64,000 nucleotides of DNA from Acanthococcus lagerstroemiae (Eukaryota; Arthropoda; Insecta; Hemiptera; Eriococcidae): the NCBI GenBank assembly GCA_031841125.1, contig CM063108.1:71706344-71770343 (forward strand), in the 5' to 3' direction. The position numbers were made by a program, and so were the translations under genes. Below, one piece after another: positions 10,701 to 23,400 of this stretch. The stretch's first letter is position 1; every line of letters begins with the position of its first letter. The notes under the pieces are model-generated. The model was given only the letters and a program-made list of their open reading frames with translations, did no database searches and was not told the origin of the DNA.

Positions 10701-12639
10701 ACTAATAATTTCCTTTCAATGAGAATCCGCCTTTGTCGATTCAATTATTTCGTTGAAACTTGTCGTTCGTAGACTCATATTAATGCACTCGCAAATGGGC
10801 TGTTGCAAATTAGGTGCTAATCAATGTACGTACTAATGCAGTCAGATGAATCTATGTTTCCCTTAATCGGTGCACAGCTTAGCCGGGTGAAACGTCAAAG
10901 TCGCAGAAAAACAAAGCGTATTTCGTAAACAAGTAAACTGGATTCGACGCGCTTCAAAAACCGGCCAATTCCTCGTAGTATTTATTTTTATATATTCCTG
11001 TTCGACGCAAAAAAATAGGTCAGCATCGGTAATCTACGACACGATGCGGTGTAAAATTCACCTCTAAGAATCTATGTTCTACACATGTTAACGAAAACTT
11101 CCATTAGCATTTAATAAACGACCTGGTACCGAGAATAAAAAAAAGGTACCGATGGAAAAGAAAAAAAGGCGTGACATACTTGAGCATCTAAACGTTTCCA
11201 TATAATGTGTTCGAGTTGTCAAATAATATGCAGTCAGCGCTAACGACGAACGCCCAGGACGACAAGCCGATAATTATGTGTAGTTCGTTCCATTCTTCGA
11301 GGGCTGAGCTGAAATTTGGAATATACGAGTATGTGTATAAAGATAATGTACGCCTAATGTACAATGTATATGTATCTGCGAACAAGTGGACCTGAAAGTT
11401 GAAAGAAAGTATTTATAAACGTTGTATAAATGTGTCTTGTGGGGAAAGAAGATCACGAATTCATTCGCGTGTAATTTATGTGTACCGTATGTGTAATCTG
11501 CTTAACTAATACACAATAAGTCCCGTTCGGCACCTCCGTGTAATAACTAAATTATGTGCTTGCCTTTGAATGATTAGGTATATTATGGCGGCGAAGCGTG
11601 ATTCAGCCGAAGAGATAGATATTTCCTATTTTCTAAGAAAGTTGCCGTATAATAAATAGGTGGGCCGAAGTGGATAGAAGCAGTGTAGAGTGTAGATGTG
11701 GAAACCGAGCGAGCCGACGTAAGCTGATATTTGCAACTAGACGGGTCATCGCGTACCTTCAGTTTGTAGGTATTACGATGATACATATCGGCGAGATTAT
11801 TGTTCGAAGAAAGGTGAAGGTTATGATCAATCATTTTATTTCAACGTATCCCGAAGAAAGAGTAAAAAATCAGTTTGAACCGCACACCAGTGCCAGTGTC
11901 GGTTTCACTTCGACCTTAGCTGGATACTGGTTGTCGGTTGACTTCTGGTTGGCGTTGGGTGTTGCTCATTTCATTTGCTCTCCTTTCTGCATGGCTTACG
12001 CGCGTGCTTGCATTTTCTCACTGGCGGCTGGTTGAATCATGAAATGATAAGCCACTTATCACTTATAGCGGTACCAGTTGCGGAGGAACATCGGCACCTG
12101 AGACCTGACAGATTGCAGAGTTGAGGAAGTCTCAACTCGTTCCACAGTACTAATATTGCGGTTGGACACGAAGTTACCGGAATATAATCTCGGTCGTTGG
12201 TCAGATGATTGCGCGCGATTCGAAACGCTCTGGAGGGAGTTCGGTTGATTAGAAAAAAAACAAAAAAAAAAACTGAATTGGCAGACCGTGAAACCTATTG
12301 AAAAAGCCAACAGCCAGTAGTACCACCGAGAAATGCAACAGCGGACTCTGGAAACGCGAGGGTAATCCGATGATTTGCTCGTGTTTGAATAATTAACACT
12401 AAACGGGTGGCATCTGTGACGAATTACGCGATTCAGCGTTAGCCTGTTTTTACGAGAAGACTCTTACTATACGGCTACGACGACACCGAGAGAAAACCCT
12501 CGCTGGTGTCCGATATACACTTCTCGAGCTCTTTGGTCCGCAGGGTTTTACAAGTAATTTTCGTAACATTAGGTATTAGTAGAAGAAGCCGAAGGAATAC
12601 CTTTCAGGTGATGCCGACAGGCCCTCGCTTCGCTCGTAT

Positions 12640-12880
12640 CTGTCCTCTGCTCTGCGATACATACCTCGCGTTCTGTCCAACAATCTACCTGATGTTGAGT
12701 ACCTGATTGTCAGTCAGCGATTTGTCTGTTTCTTCGTTTACCTGCGTACTTATCTGTCTATCGGTGTATGTCTGCCTGCTTATCTACACTCCACTAGTGT
12801 GGTTCCTTTACTCAGCATCACACAATGCGTACCTAACCTTCTGTCTGACAGTATCGACCTAGTGCTGAGTGTTTGACTCT
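12640..12880. repeat. Weak direct duplication, ~170 bp apart
   Basis: The segment with TACCTCGCGTTCTGTCC and CTACCTGATGTTGAGT near 12662-12700 resembles TACCTAACCTTCTGTCTG and GACCTAGTGCTGAGT near 12830-12872. Similarity is about 70% by eye. Probably another old tandem duplication. Confidence 0.3.
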
Positions 12881-13389
12881 TTCTGTTCTTTAGGTATCTG
12901 TCCATCTGGTGGTGTAACCGTGGGAGTTATTAGCTAATCATAAAGTTAATTTAACATTTACTTTTGTGGCTAGTGAAAAATTTTGTCGCGTTTCGACTGC
13001 AATTCGATGATGAATTTTCAGACAATCAAAAAATAAGTGAAATAAAATTAGTTTTCTGATCGTCTGAAAATTCTTCCGGTCATATTTTTGGTCACAGTTC
13101 GGTCATGTCTCAAATATGATAATTGTTTTTGCCAATTGCAGTGGCGCGCAGATCTCTGGTTCAGTTCTCTAGTTTCCTGATTTTTGCCCAACAACACTTG
13201 ATAAACCGCGGTGGATTTCCTGTGAGACGCATTGGATTTCATTTTATGGTGGCAAATTCTTGAGGGAAGACAGCAGACTTGAAGAAAAACGTGTTTAATA
13301 TGCTGAAAATTTTTTGGAAACTTTTTCGCGAGCAGATCGAGCGGTTTTCAGCTAAATATTTTCTCGTGAATTTGACAAGAAGAGAAGAG

Positions 13390-13475
13390 GGCTAAAACAG
13401 CCCTAGCAGTCTCCTCGATGTCTCTGTGGTAATGCTCAAAAGGGCGGATTCCATGGCTCGGGTTGAGAATTTTTT
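13390..13475 (+). mobile_element. SINE 3'-end relic (same family as the 50.3 kb SINE)
   Basis: The text GATGTCTCTGTGGTAATGCT, then AGGGCGGATTCCATGGCTCG and GGTTGAGA matches the tRNA-unrelated 3' half of the SINE at 50285-50474 read on its minus strand. An upstream CCTAGCA is also shared. The tRNA-like head with A and B boxes is absent, and no TSD is seen, so this is a truncated or eroded copy. Confidence 0.6.
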
Positions 13476-15433
13476 AAAAAGAACTATTTTTGTGAACTTG
13501 GTCCTCAAAACTTTGTAGGTATAGCACTGGCGGAGTCGGCAGATTTACATTAGCCTAATCCGGTGTGTAAATTACATAAATCCGTTTCTGACAACAGTGA
13601 GCTGTGCTTTTCGACTGTTACGAATAATTTGTGGATGGCGGTGATATTGTCAGCCTTTTTTTTATCTCTAATGCTACCCCTAGAATGATGCTCAATCAGG
13701 TCAATTTCTTTTGCCAATTCTTCCCGCAAACATGTGCCGAGAAAACTGTTCTCCACTTTCGATCTCGCATACCCTCGGACATTTCGAACGACCACTCTGT
13801 CCAGATACGGATTATACGGTTTTCACCAACATATTTCCGCACTGCTCTCGTAAAACATGTTGTATTCACTTACCTTATAGCGAGCAACTTCTTCCGCACC
13901 AGATGTCGTAAAATTAGGAGAGAACAAGAAAAAATGAAAAGAAAAAACTTTAACGACGTTATTTCGTGCGCCGCTGCTTTCTTACATAATCGTTGTAGTA
14001 TTCTGAAAAATGATGAAAATCACGTTTTTTGTTTTACTTTTTCGACCAGATTTCTCCTGGCATTACGTCCGACGTTACGGTGAATTGATGATTGTCCGAT
14101 TTTCTTTTGTAACAGCATTTTGCTGTAGAAAATCGTGAACTGGTCTGTATCGAGTTTATCGCACCTATATCTCTTTGAATGAAAGGAAAAAAATCTTGCT
14201 CATGCTGGTGCTGTCGTCTGTCGTCCACTCTTCAGGTAACTTTCGAACTGCATCCATCCGTGTATTTGACCCCGCTCGTGTATTACACGAGTATATGTCA
14301 TTTCCCCGAGTATGCGTGCTACTTTGAGCGGGGGTTGTAAACTTATTATTACGAGTGTTGGGAAAAACTATCGGTTTTTGTTGATTCCGCTGATAATAAT
14401 AGTTAGTTCTATACGAAATGCTTTTCGATTGACTCTTGACTGAGCAAAACAGTTCCTTTATGAAACCGCCGTTATGCTCTGAATCAATAGCCACGGGTGG
14501 GAATCGCTTAGAAATACAAAAAACATTAAAATGCAGCATATTGTGGTGCACGACTGAACAACTCCGACGTTGAGGTACAATTATTTTCTTGGCTCCTGCC
14601 TTTAGTTTTCTCCATCTTCCCTCTTTTTAATCGTATCCTTTCCTCTTCGCTTATAAATAATTGGAGTAGGAACAAAAGCCAGAATGTTTGTGGAGCTCGA
14701 CGTCATCAAGAATTTTAGCTGACGCTGGAGCCAGAGGCTGTTGTAAATATGATTTGAAATTCCTTTCGCTTGCTGTCTAGTTGATTATTTTGAGTTAACC
14801 ATTTTTGATTTTTTGATTAACGAGTGCGCCGGTTGCTAGTTAAACAAGATATTGTAAAATTGGAGCTTACGACTGGTGACTTCGGTTTATTTTTGTGGTC
14901 GTTTAATTTTAGATCATGTTTTATGATCATGAACTTCAGATCTTTGAAAATTGGAAATCTGGTAATAGATTATGAACGTTAAAATCAAAATCAAAAGATC
15001 TTCTCGTGATTTCAGGTTATTAGATCGCGATATCTTCATCTTTTTGAATTTTTGGTCAGTATGTGATAGAAAAACTATCTTCCAATTGGCGAAGAGCGCT
15101 GTAAAGACCTAATGTTGATGAATAGAACGCGCAGTATATCGTGCACTACTAATTTAAGTTGAAAATTATGTAAAGTAGGCGGTAGAATGTCGTCGAGCTT
15201 GTTGAGGTTCACTATTACTTTGTTGAGACTCGTAAGGGCCGATCAAGATTCGTTAAAATACCGTAAAGACTTTAAAATTTGCCAGAATCTTCTTTGTACC
15301 TTTTTAATTAGAGCATACATTTCTGAAATGATTCGGTAGCCAATATCTTAATAGATTTTTGTGTTTCTTCTGTATCTTTATACAGCTGTTTGTTTGTTTG
15401 AATACTTGTTGATTTTATTGTTTCTTTGTCCAT
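13476..15433. other. Unassigned sequence
   Basis: No recognised feature. Open frames of 128-150 codons at 13631-14083 (+) and 14165-14551 (-) have no domain signature and are considered chance. Confidence 0.4.
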
Positions 15434-15475
15434 GTGTCTGTATTTGTTCGAGGATGGCGGCTGAAGTGTTGCCCC
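15434..15475 (+). mobile_element. Helitron 5'-subterminal-like relic
   Basis: TGTCTGTATTTGTTCGAGGA followed by TGGCGGCTGAA is very close to the stretch TGTTTGTTCGAGGTTGGCGG at 848-867 in the Helitron at 796-2230. No CTAG terminus was found nearby, so only a fragment is supported. Confidence 0.4.
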
Positions 15476-16269
15476 CTTCCTCCCTCCCTATGACCCTCCT
15501 GATTTTATTTTTGGTCTGAAATTTTAGGAAACGTGTCCTGTTTCATACATCTCGATTCTTTAGTGATTATAAGGACCCCTTCAAAAATTACAGGAAATAC
15601 TTTTGTACAGCGTTCATGTAAATTGTGCCAAGACTGTTTGCCCCAAAATCTAACTTTTTCGAAAGAATTTTAAGTGTTTTCGAATTATTTAATTGAGTTT
15701 TTGTAAACATCCATAGTCTCAACTTAGTAACCTGAAAATTATACAACAAATGCGAACGAATCCGGACACTCCGGCTTGAATATGGGTCAAGTACCCCCCC
15801 CCCCCTCCCTGTTCTGACAAATATAACATTTTTGATAACCAAGTCCTCCACATCTGTAAATAGACGCATTGAACAGTGGATGATGGATGGCCTTTTACCC
15901 AAGCCTATCGAATGAAACAGTGTACTACTGAACTGTTCGCAGCGTCGTCACTGCGCCTAGAACAATTCGGACTGGGCCAACAACAACAACAACACCGGAA
16001 CTAAACCTAACTGATAAGCGAACGGTGATGGCTACTTTGATTCCCATAAGAAAAACATACGGAGCAAAGATCATCATGTTACTACCTGAGAATAAGAAAC
16101 TTCTTAGAAACCAAAGGTATACATTTTTAAAGAGTTTGTCTCACCTCCCCCTCGTCAGAATTAGGAATCCTCTTCCTCCGCGAAAAGAGGTTAGACCGCT
16201 TCCTAATTGATCATCTTCAGAAATGTATGCTAGGTAGCTAACGATTCTATAGCCTCTTTGAAATAGATC
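15476..16269. other. Unassigned sequence with homopolymer C tract
   Basis: It holds a run of 12 C at 15794-15805 and a short CAA run near 15981. No gene recognised. Confidence 0.4.
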
Positions 16270-17455
16270 CTACTTGGATGAAAGCTGCAGTTGAACGACA
16301 ATCTGACCTGTATTTCTAATGAGTGTCAGAAGATGTTCCCCACGATGCTGGCGATTTGCCAAAACATGTACGGTCACTCGTACTGGACTAGGCGAATCAT
16401 GTTTGATGTAGCCTGTTTCGGTACTGTTGCGTGGTTTTCTGTCATGGAGTCCTAGTTGGTCGGAACAGACAGATCCATTCAGTCCATCACCTGTCAGGCA
16501 CACCTATGCATTGGACGGTTGTGTCGCACAGTTAGTCACGTGGCTGCTGTAGTAATTCCGGGGTTCATACCCTTGAAACTTATTGTGCTGAAAAGGGGCA
16601 TCCTCTACTAGTTATGGCATGATCGTGAAATAAGGAAATGAGGACCCACCTCTCGCGCTGACGTGTTACCCGGCTCTAACCCTAAACAGTTCGCTCCCTC
16701 CCCTCTGGAGTTGCGACTGTGGATGTGGGCGATACGCCTCAGTCTTTTCAGCATCTGCGGTAGTAATACCGTATGCAGACGATTGACAGCTATCGGTGGA
16801 GTTGACAGGAAACATCTACGGGTGAGTGGACTAGGTAGCTCATTCCTGAGAATGCCGCACGCCTTCAGGTCAACCTCCCGCTATCGTTCTGGCTTGACCA
16901 AGCTCTCTCATGTCACGGCGTCTTCGCTGCGTACCTGCACCAGGCACCAGTTTGGAAAACTGGAATCACTTTCCTGCCCCGGTGGCAAGGGCGATGAGGC
17001 TACGCCCTACATCTTCGTATAGTGTGCTCGCTTCGCTCGTGGCAGACCCCGTTCCAGGCGACCAAGGAGCAACGGGCGTTCCGCGCTGCTGAATTCCAAC
17101 GAAGCCGCCGATGAAAGCAACCTCGACGAGCCGGACTAGAGCTCTACAACTTCGTGTGGGTACAATCGTCCGCCATTTTGACGTCAACCTTACCCGTGGA
17201 TGCCGAATTGACTACGCGGTACGCTCCGCATAGTCGGATTCTGCATCCATGGGGCGGTTGGAGTCAAAATGGCGGACGATCGTACTCACACGAAGTTATA
17301 GAGCTCTAGCCGGACTAAAACGCAGTAGGGACACGAACAGGAGGTACCAACGAGCCTCTCGTAGCACGCACTTAACTTCCCCCCCGCCTCTGATGCTCTC
17401 TCCATTTCTCTGCTATTTCGTCCGTGACTTGGTCCGCGTTGCGTACAGTTAGCCG
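16270..17455 (-). repeat. GC-rich block, probable transposon-derived, unidentified
   Basis: Composition is distinctly richer in G+C and CpG than the flanks. Small open frames on both strands (for example 16270-16503 and 16966-17187 on minus) lack recognised domains. The minus-strand reading includes GTCCTCATTTCCTTATTTCA, which is reminiscent of LINE 3' regions, but I cannot name a family. A clear palindromic element is inserted at 17138-17307. Orientation is a guess. Confidence 0.35.
17138..17307. mobile_element. 170 bp palindromic (fold-back) MITE with 9 bp TSD
   Basis: Flanked by the perfect 9 bp direct repeat AGCCGGACT at 17129-17137 and 17308-17316. The body is a near-perfect hairpin: the left arm begins AGAGCTCTACAACTTCGTGT and the right arm in reverse complement begins AGAGCTCTATAACTTCGTGT. 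Arms are ~80 bp and both contain ATCGTCCGCCATTTTGAC, with only ~6 bp of loop near 17222. Long inverted repeats plus a 9 bp TSD fit the Mutator-like (MULE) class. The TSD could extend the palindrome, so the class is an inference. No coding capacity. Confidence 0.75.
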
Positions 17456-20400
17456 AGACTGCCGACCGATGATGTCTTGGATAGTACTACAGTTTAGTTA
17501 CTCTCTAGTATAAGTACCTACATAAATATTCTAGAAACTTAGTTCCACCGTCTAAAAAAATCAAACTGGCTGACAGGCTGCAGGAAATGCTCATCAACAA
17601 CCAGACAGACAAGTAAATTGATCGATAGACAGTTGTTTTTATCTGATTATAGGTGGATAAAGGGGGTGGACGACGCGATAACCCTAGTTTACCTAAGAAA
17701 TGAAATTCGTTGTTGAAAACCTCGTGGAAATCTTTTCGCTACCTCAAAGTCTTTCCTCTGAATCTTGGAATGATGCATTCTTCGTTACAGTGAACTTAGT
17801 GAGGAGTGTATTATGGGAATAATTGAAGTTGTCTGCATAGGTGCTACTGCTGCTTGTGCGAAACTATTCGATTAAAGCTGGTTCTCCAGGGTAATTTCTT
17901 GTACCTTTTCTGCCAGTTGTATCAATCAGCAATGGGCTTAGCTGAGCTCATTGCTGCAAGAAGGGCAGATATCTTACGGAGATCTCGTGTAGAAGATGTC
18001 CCCTTCTTACACCAGTGGGTTCCATTGTTGTCTGACATTCGGGTGAATAAGAATATTGCTCCCTAACTTCTCTTCGAGTTGTGTCGAGTAAAAAGTAAAA
18101 ATGCTATTGTAGTTCCAGGCCATCCTGGTGAGGCAGGTAGTGGTGGACGGTATCTAACAGGGCAATTGGTATGCAGTTGGTGTTGGTCGTTTATACCGAC
18201 GAACAGGGAACAGTATTTGCTGACTTGGAACTCTACTGTAGACATGTGTTCGGTGCGACGTTGATTATCGACTCGCCTCTCCTGCGTGAGCCTGAATAAC
18301 GAACGGCTGATTTGCGGTCGTATTTAATCTCACTTGTGTGCCAGACTTTCTATTTTGTGACAGGAGCGTGATAACGACGCAAGGAGTTTGATGGAAAGGG
18401 AAAAAAATCGCCCATATTTGGCGGAATTGATCATTCGCGTGTCGTGCGAATTTAAATGGCGAGCCACATATTCGCGTCGATTTGACATTTTGTGTACAAG
18501 TCCGGAGAAAGCACCCGCGGAAACCGAAACGAGTCTGGTCGAGTCGAATTATTCGAGCTCGTTTGCGAATCATGCATGACTGTATACGTCGATTCGAATT
18601 CGTTCTATTATTATTTTTTTCATCGCGAAAACTCTCCGCTTTCTAGAATCTCGAGTTTCATATAAACAGCGGCAGAAGCCGGTATTTTTCTCTTATTTTT
18701 TGTCCCCATGTAGTAAAAGAAGTGCAGCTATGCGGAACGACGAGTAGAATAACAAAACTATACCCCCGTAGCTGATCCGCAGACGAAACGTAGAGCTGAA
18801 ATACGTATATATATTTGTATAATATTGTAATTCTTTCACGTTTGATTTCTTTCTAACTTAGGTAATTGTACGAGTATTAGCTTTCGATGACACTCGACGT
18901 TATTATCATATAATTGTTTTAATGGCGCAGCGTAACGAATCCACTGTGTGAGGTGAGCTTGAGTACCTCCAAACTCAGCCATGTGTGAATGCGTGCATAT
19001 ACGATGCCGAAACTTTTGTTGGATGGAACAGATATGTATTTACGTATAATCCGGATGGTAGTTGACATTGCCCCGCATTTTGTAAGAATGTCTGGAGAAT
19101 AGACTATGAACAGGGGCGAAATTAAGGGGGGCACGAGGGCAACCCGCCCCCGTCCCAAGCCTCCGCCGGAATTGGGAAATTTAAGTAGGTAGATGGATCA
19201 GAAGTTGGGAAAATCCAACTAGTCAAAAGGAAGTTTTTATAATTTTAGATTTATTACTATCATGAATAATGAATTTATGCTCTTTGGAGTGAAATTCAAG
19301 ATTTTCCCAACTTTAGATGTAAGTTTCCTGAAATTTCCCCAGTCAGAATTTTAACTTGTAAAATTTGAATTGTAACTCGAAGGAAACTTCAATTTTTGAA
19401 TGAAAAAAAGAAAAACTTATAACTGGAATCGGAAAATTATGAATTAACGATTTTCCCAATGGGACAACCCGCAGCTATACGACTTCACCATTTTTCCTGT
19501 TTATTCAATTAAAACAAAAGTGGACATTCGAATGAGCCTCGGCGCTAAGCGTATTAATACCAAAGGTAGACCATAAACAAATGCTTACGCGGATGTTTTA
19601 TCTATACAGACATAACAGTTGCATTGTCAGCCGGCTGAAATCAGCCAACTCCGATCTGCACCTTCCTTTACTCGAATTTCGACGAATTTGATTGAATATT
19701 ATGGCGTAATCCATTTGTAGCAGTTCATCTATCGTTCGTATTCTCTGTTCTGCTTAATTTTGAATGTATGAAAATGAATGTGGTTACTTTTTTTTTTGAA
19801 TGTACTGTGATGCATTTGAAAAAAGACAGTGGTTCATTCAGTTGTTACTCGTTTAGTTGATTTTTTGAGGTGGAGAGGGGGGGGGGGAGATACAAAGAAG
19901 TGCGAATTTCGAGTTGAGTCAGTTAGGAATTTAACCATTTTTACCGCTTTCCCAGAAAAACCTCTTTTCTACATCACTGATTGTGGAGGAGGCTCATTGG
20001 GGGGGAGGGGGTTCTAGAGAATAGACTGTAAAGGAGCGCATTTCTCACGTAGTCTCCGATTGTGACAACTGTTACTGAAATTTTTCTCTGGTTCTCGACC
20101 ATGTTCAGCCAATATTCGAACTTTTAACTCTGATGAAGTCCGGGGTGATGGGAACGTATCGACCTATCGAACATACGGTTTCGATACAATGCCCTCGATC
20201 GTCACAGTGAAGTCAAGTTTGGTTATTTCGTCTTGAAATTAGAAAGTTACGACGGTACGCGGTATTTTCTTCAAATGTGATGGCGAACCTATTGTTAATT
20301 CCGTCTTTCGAACGACGTCAAGAGGCGTCGACACCTTTTTTCCCTCGTTTTTATCGTTTTATTAAAGATACGCCTAGGAAATTTTTCTAAGTGCTCTGTT

Positions 20401-23400
20401 TGTTAGTAATTTTCTTATATTTACGGTTTTGTAACTGTTGACGTACGCTGGATACTTGAACCAGTGCGAATGCCGCGATTGCTTTACCGTACTCTCGTAA
20501 TTGCTCGTTAAGTGATACTTGAAATCAGTGCGTGTTGTTGTAAGTGCATCAGCATCAGTTGGACACGAGAAAGCCAGTGTACGCAGAGTGCAGTCATAGG
20601 AGAGATGATTGGTGGTTCCGCGTACGCGTCCCAATGTATTTCGGCTCATTGTACCTTTTTGATCGTGTTATGCTCCCGAGCGTTGTGGATAAATGATACA
20701 TCTATGCAGGCCTTCTTTTGTCACTTCTTTTTTGGGGGCACCCTAATTGATTTTGTATTTGGATAATCAAATTCTTTCATTTTTTTTAGTTTTATGGCAA
20801 TTTTTCGATATTTTCGAAATTTTACAAAAAAAGCCCAGCATCTATGTACATGTAATGTTCAGTTCGGATTCGATTACTGAATATCTGTGAGAGATGAAAA
20901 CTTTTGAAGTGAACGCCAGAAGTATCGTGGCATCTTAAAACAGTTGTTTCAGCCTCCTCGAAGTTGACGTAGTAATCTGACTGTTATTTATATATTGTAG
21001 TAGAGTAATGGTCGCAGTGGGTCAAAAGCGCCGCTGGATCGCGGATATGGTGTTAATCTTGTTTATTGCAGGTTTTACGAGTGGAATTACGGTCGGAATT
21101 GATAGAACCGGAACGTAATATAAAGTCCAGGACTAGGTTGATTGAGAACGTGGTCAACTGACCTGTAAGCTGACTTGGCACTTCGTGGGTTATGGCTGTT
21201 TTTAGGATAAGAGAGGAAAAAGAAGTGATGAATTTGGTCAAGTACAAGTGGACAGTTGAGGTCGATAATTGTACGAATTCGAGTAGACGTCCACTGGGTG
21301 CACAGGATGTTGCAGTGAGAAAATCGAAAAAATTGAGTATATTGCCCACCAACCCATGAAGTTCCACCAAAGTCTCCCATTTAGAGAAAAGGTGCACCAG
21401 GCCCCCAGAAATTGCTCAATTTGATGAAAAGTATCTCGAAATAATCGAAAGCGTAGAATTTTTCTTTCATAAAAGTAAAACGTGTAGGTTTTCTTTCGGA
21501 AGTCATTAAAAACGGTTCGGTCAAACTGAAAGAAAAAACCCCTCAAACCCGAAAATTGATCTCCTCCAGATTGCCCAGTAGTTCCTCATTGTATTTCCAA
21601 CCTTAGTAGACACCCTGTTGGGGAATGGAATTCAAAAGCCAGATCTTTCAGGACCGACTGTAGAAAAAAGTGATCAGCTTTACTACGAGTCAAGTCATCT
21701 TGGCAAAACTGCTTGATAATTGTATTTCACTGAAAGTTGCTTGTATATCGGAAGTGAAAAAATAAAGCGTCAGAAATGAATTCGCGGAGTTGACATTTTA
21801 CGAGAGTGATAATGCTGGTACTTCCGTAAAAAGTGGAAGGCGAATGTTGCTATTTGGCATAATTCGTATGGGTATATGGTACCTTATAATAATTATTAGG
21901 TGTAAGTTTCTATGAGGCTAGAAACTTCGCCAAGTAGAGAGCTAGAAGTAACTTTACAAGAGAGACAAATTGGAGGATAGGATACGGAAACGGGACAACA
22001 GCCTGAAAAAAATGATAAAATGTCCTTAAGACGTGGATACGCAGCCGGGAAATCGGTGACTCCGATCCCAAGCTTTTGAAAATTAGGCTCTAGATTAATT
22101 TCTGGCTCCGTTCGTAATCGAGATTCATGGTAAAAACTTCTTAAGGCTTTATGAATGTATGCAGTTAAACCTCATTAAAACTCATTCAAGAATCCTGAGA
22201 CTTCGTAATTCTCGTTCAAATCCGATTAGACTCCACAAAACCTATCAGAAACATGATAGGTAGCGAAGCGTCATTCGGGTTTAGGAAGGCTTGTCAAGAC
22301 TCCCGAGATCCTGTTGGAACTCACGAGTTCCTGAGACTACTTTAGGTTAGCACACTGAGATCCTGTCAAGACCGAGGGGACCCTTTAGTCTTGCGATAAA
22401 GATCGATAAGAGACATTAAGACTTTATAGCGACCCAAAATTATCATAGTTTTCAAGCTTTCTTGGCATTTTTACTCTGGACCACCACCCTGACAATTTGG
22501 CATGGTAATGCCGACCTGTATTGTGTAATCCACGACATTTCCTGCTTATTCTTTAAGTATAACGGTTTTGATTTCAGAGTAAAACTGGCATCCGAAATGA
22601 GTTTAACGACCTTGGAACCATGTGAAATGATGTACCCATATTGCGATTTACTAACTTTCAGAGCCCGTTTCCCCCTCTCTAATATGGGGGAAGGGGTAAG
22701 AATTCCGGGAACAGGTGGATGAAAATGTAAAATAAGCGTATTTCTCGAAAAAAGAAAAATATGAAATTGCCTTTGTGTTACAAAAATGTTGAAAATTTTA
22801 CCCTCTCTTCCATAAGGCTTGTGTAAATGCATGGTAAAAAGGAGAGTCACATTGTACACATCTCTTCCTTCCGACATTTAATGTGGCAGTTAGGAAGAAA
22901 TTGAACAGAATTCCAAACCCGTTTTATGCAGAATTTTAAGGCAACAGTTTTATTTGTTTCTGCCGAAAACAAATTTTTTTGCAGGAGGAGGGGGGGGGTT
23001 AAAATCCCATTTAACTAAAACATTAGCAATTTGCCTAGAGGCCGAGGATTTTTCGTGGTAACTAAGATGGCCAATATCAACGATACCAATTTTTTCCCTC
23101 TCATTTTGAGTGAACGATAAGGTATTTACAATTTTCACTTACTAACAGCATATATAGTCACTGGTGTTGGGATAACCCTGGAAAACGTTAAAAAAAAACG
23201 TGATACTTTCGAGTGAAATTGGTACGAATACAAACTCCAAGAACTGTAGTAACTTAGAACTGTGTTAAGATTGATGAAAACTCGTTAGGACTCTGCAAAC
23301 ACCTTCGAATGCTTGTTGAAAAAAGTAAGTGGCACTGAGAATGTGGTAAAACTTTAAAAAAATTTGGTGTGGGTCTTTTTGTTTGTCGTCAGAACTAAGA

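Larger units (their letters stand above)
9175..13389. other. Unassigned sequence
   Basis: No gene recognised. It contains microsatellites (10148-10168, 10676-10700) and a weak duplication at 12.64-12.88 kb, listed separately. A patch at 11.87-12.05 kb has a GC-richer composition but no coding motif. Open frames of 60-120 codons here have no recognisable domains. Confidence 0.4.

Noticed and set aside
11670..12035. 121-codon plus-strand open frame
   Set aside because: A hydrophobic stretch near the end is not convincing as a membrane segment and nothing else supports a gene.
13631..14083. 150-codon plus-strand open frame
   Set aside because: No domain, repeat or signal recognised, and frames of this size occur by chance in 64 kb over six frames.
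16561..16571. GGGTTCATACC as a tRNA B box
   Set aside because: The invariant A is displaced and no A box or cloverleaf surrounds it.
22452..22877. 141-codon minus-strand open frame
   Set aside because: No recognisable motif, overlaps an opposite-strand frame, no splice or poly(A) context.
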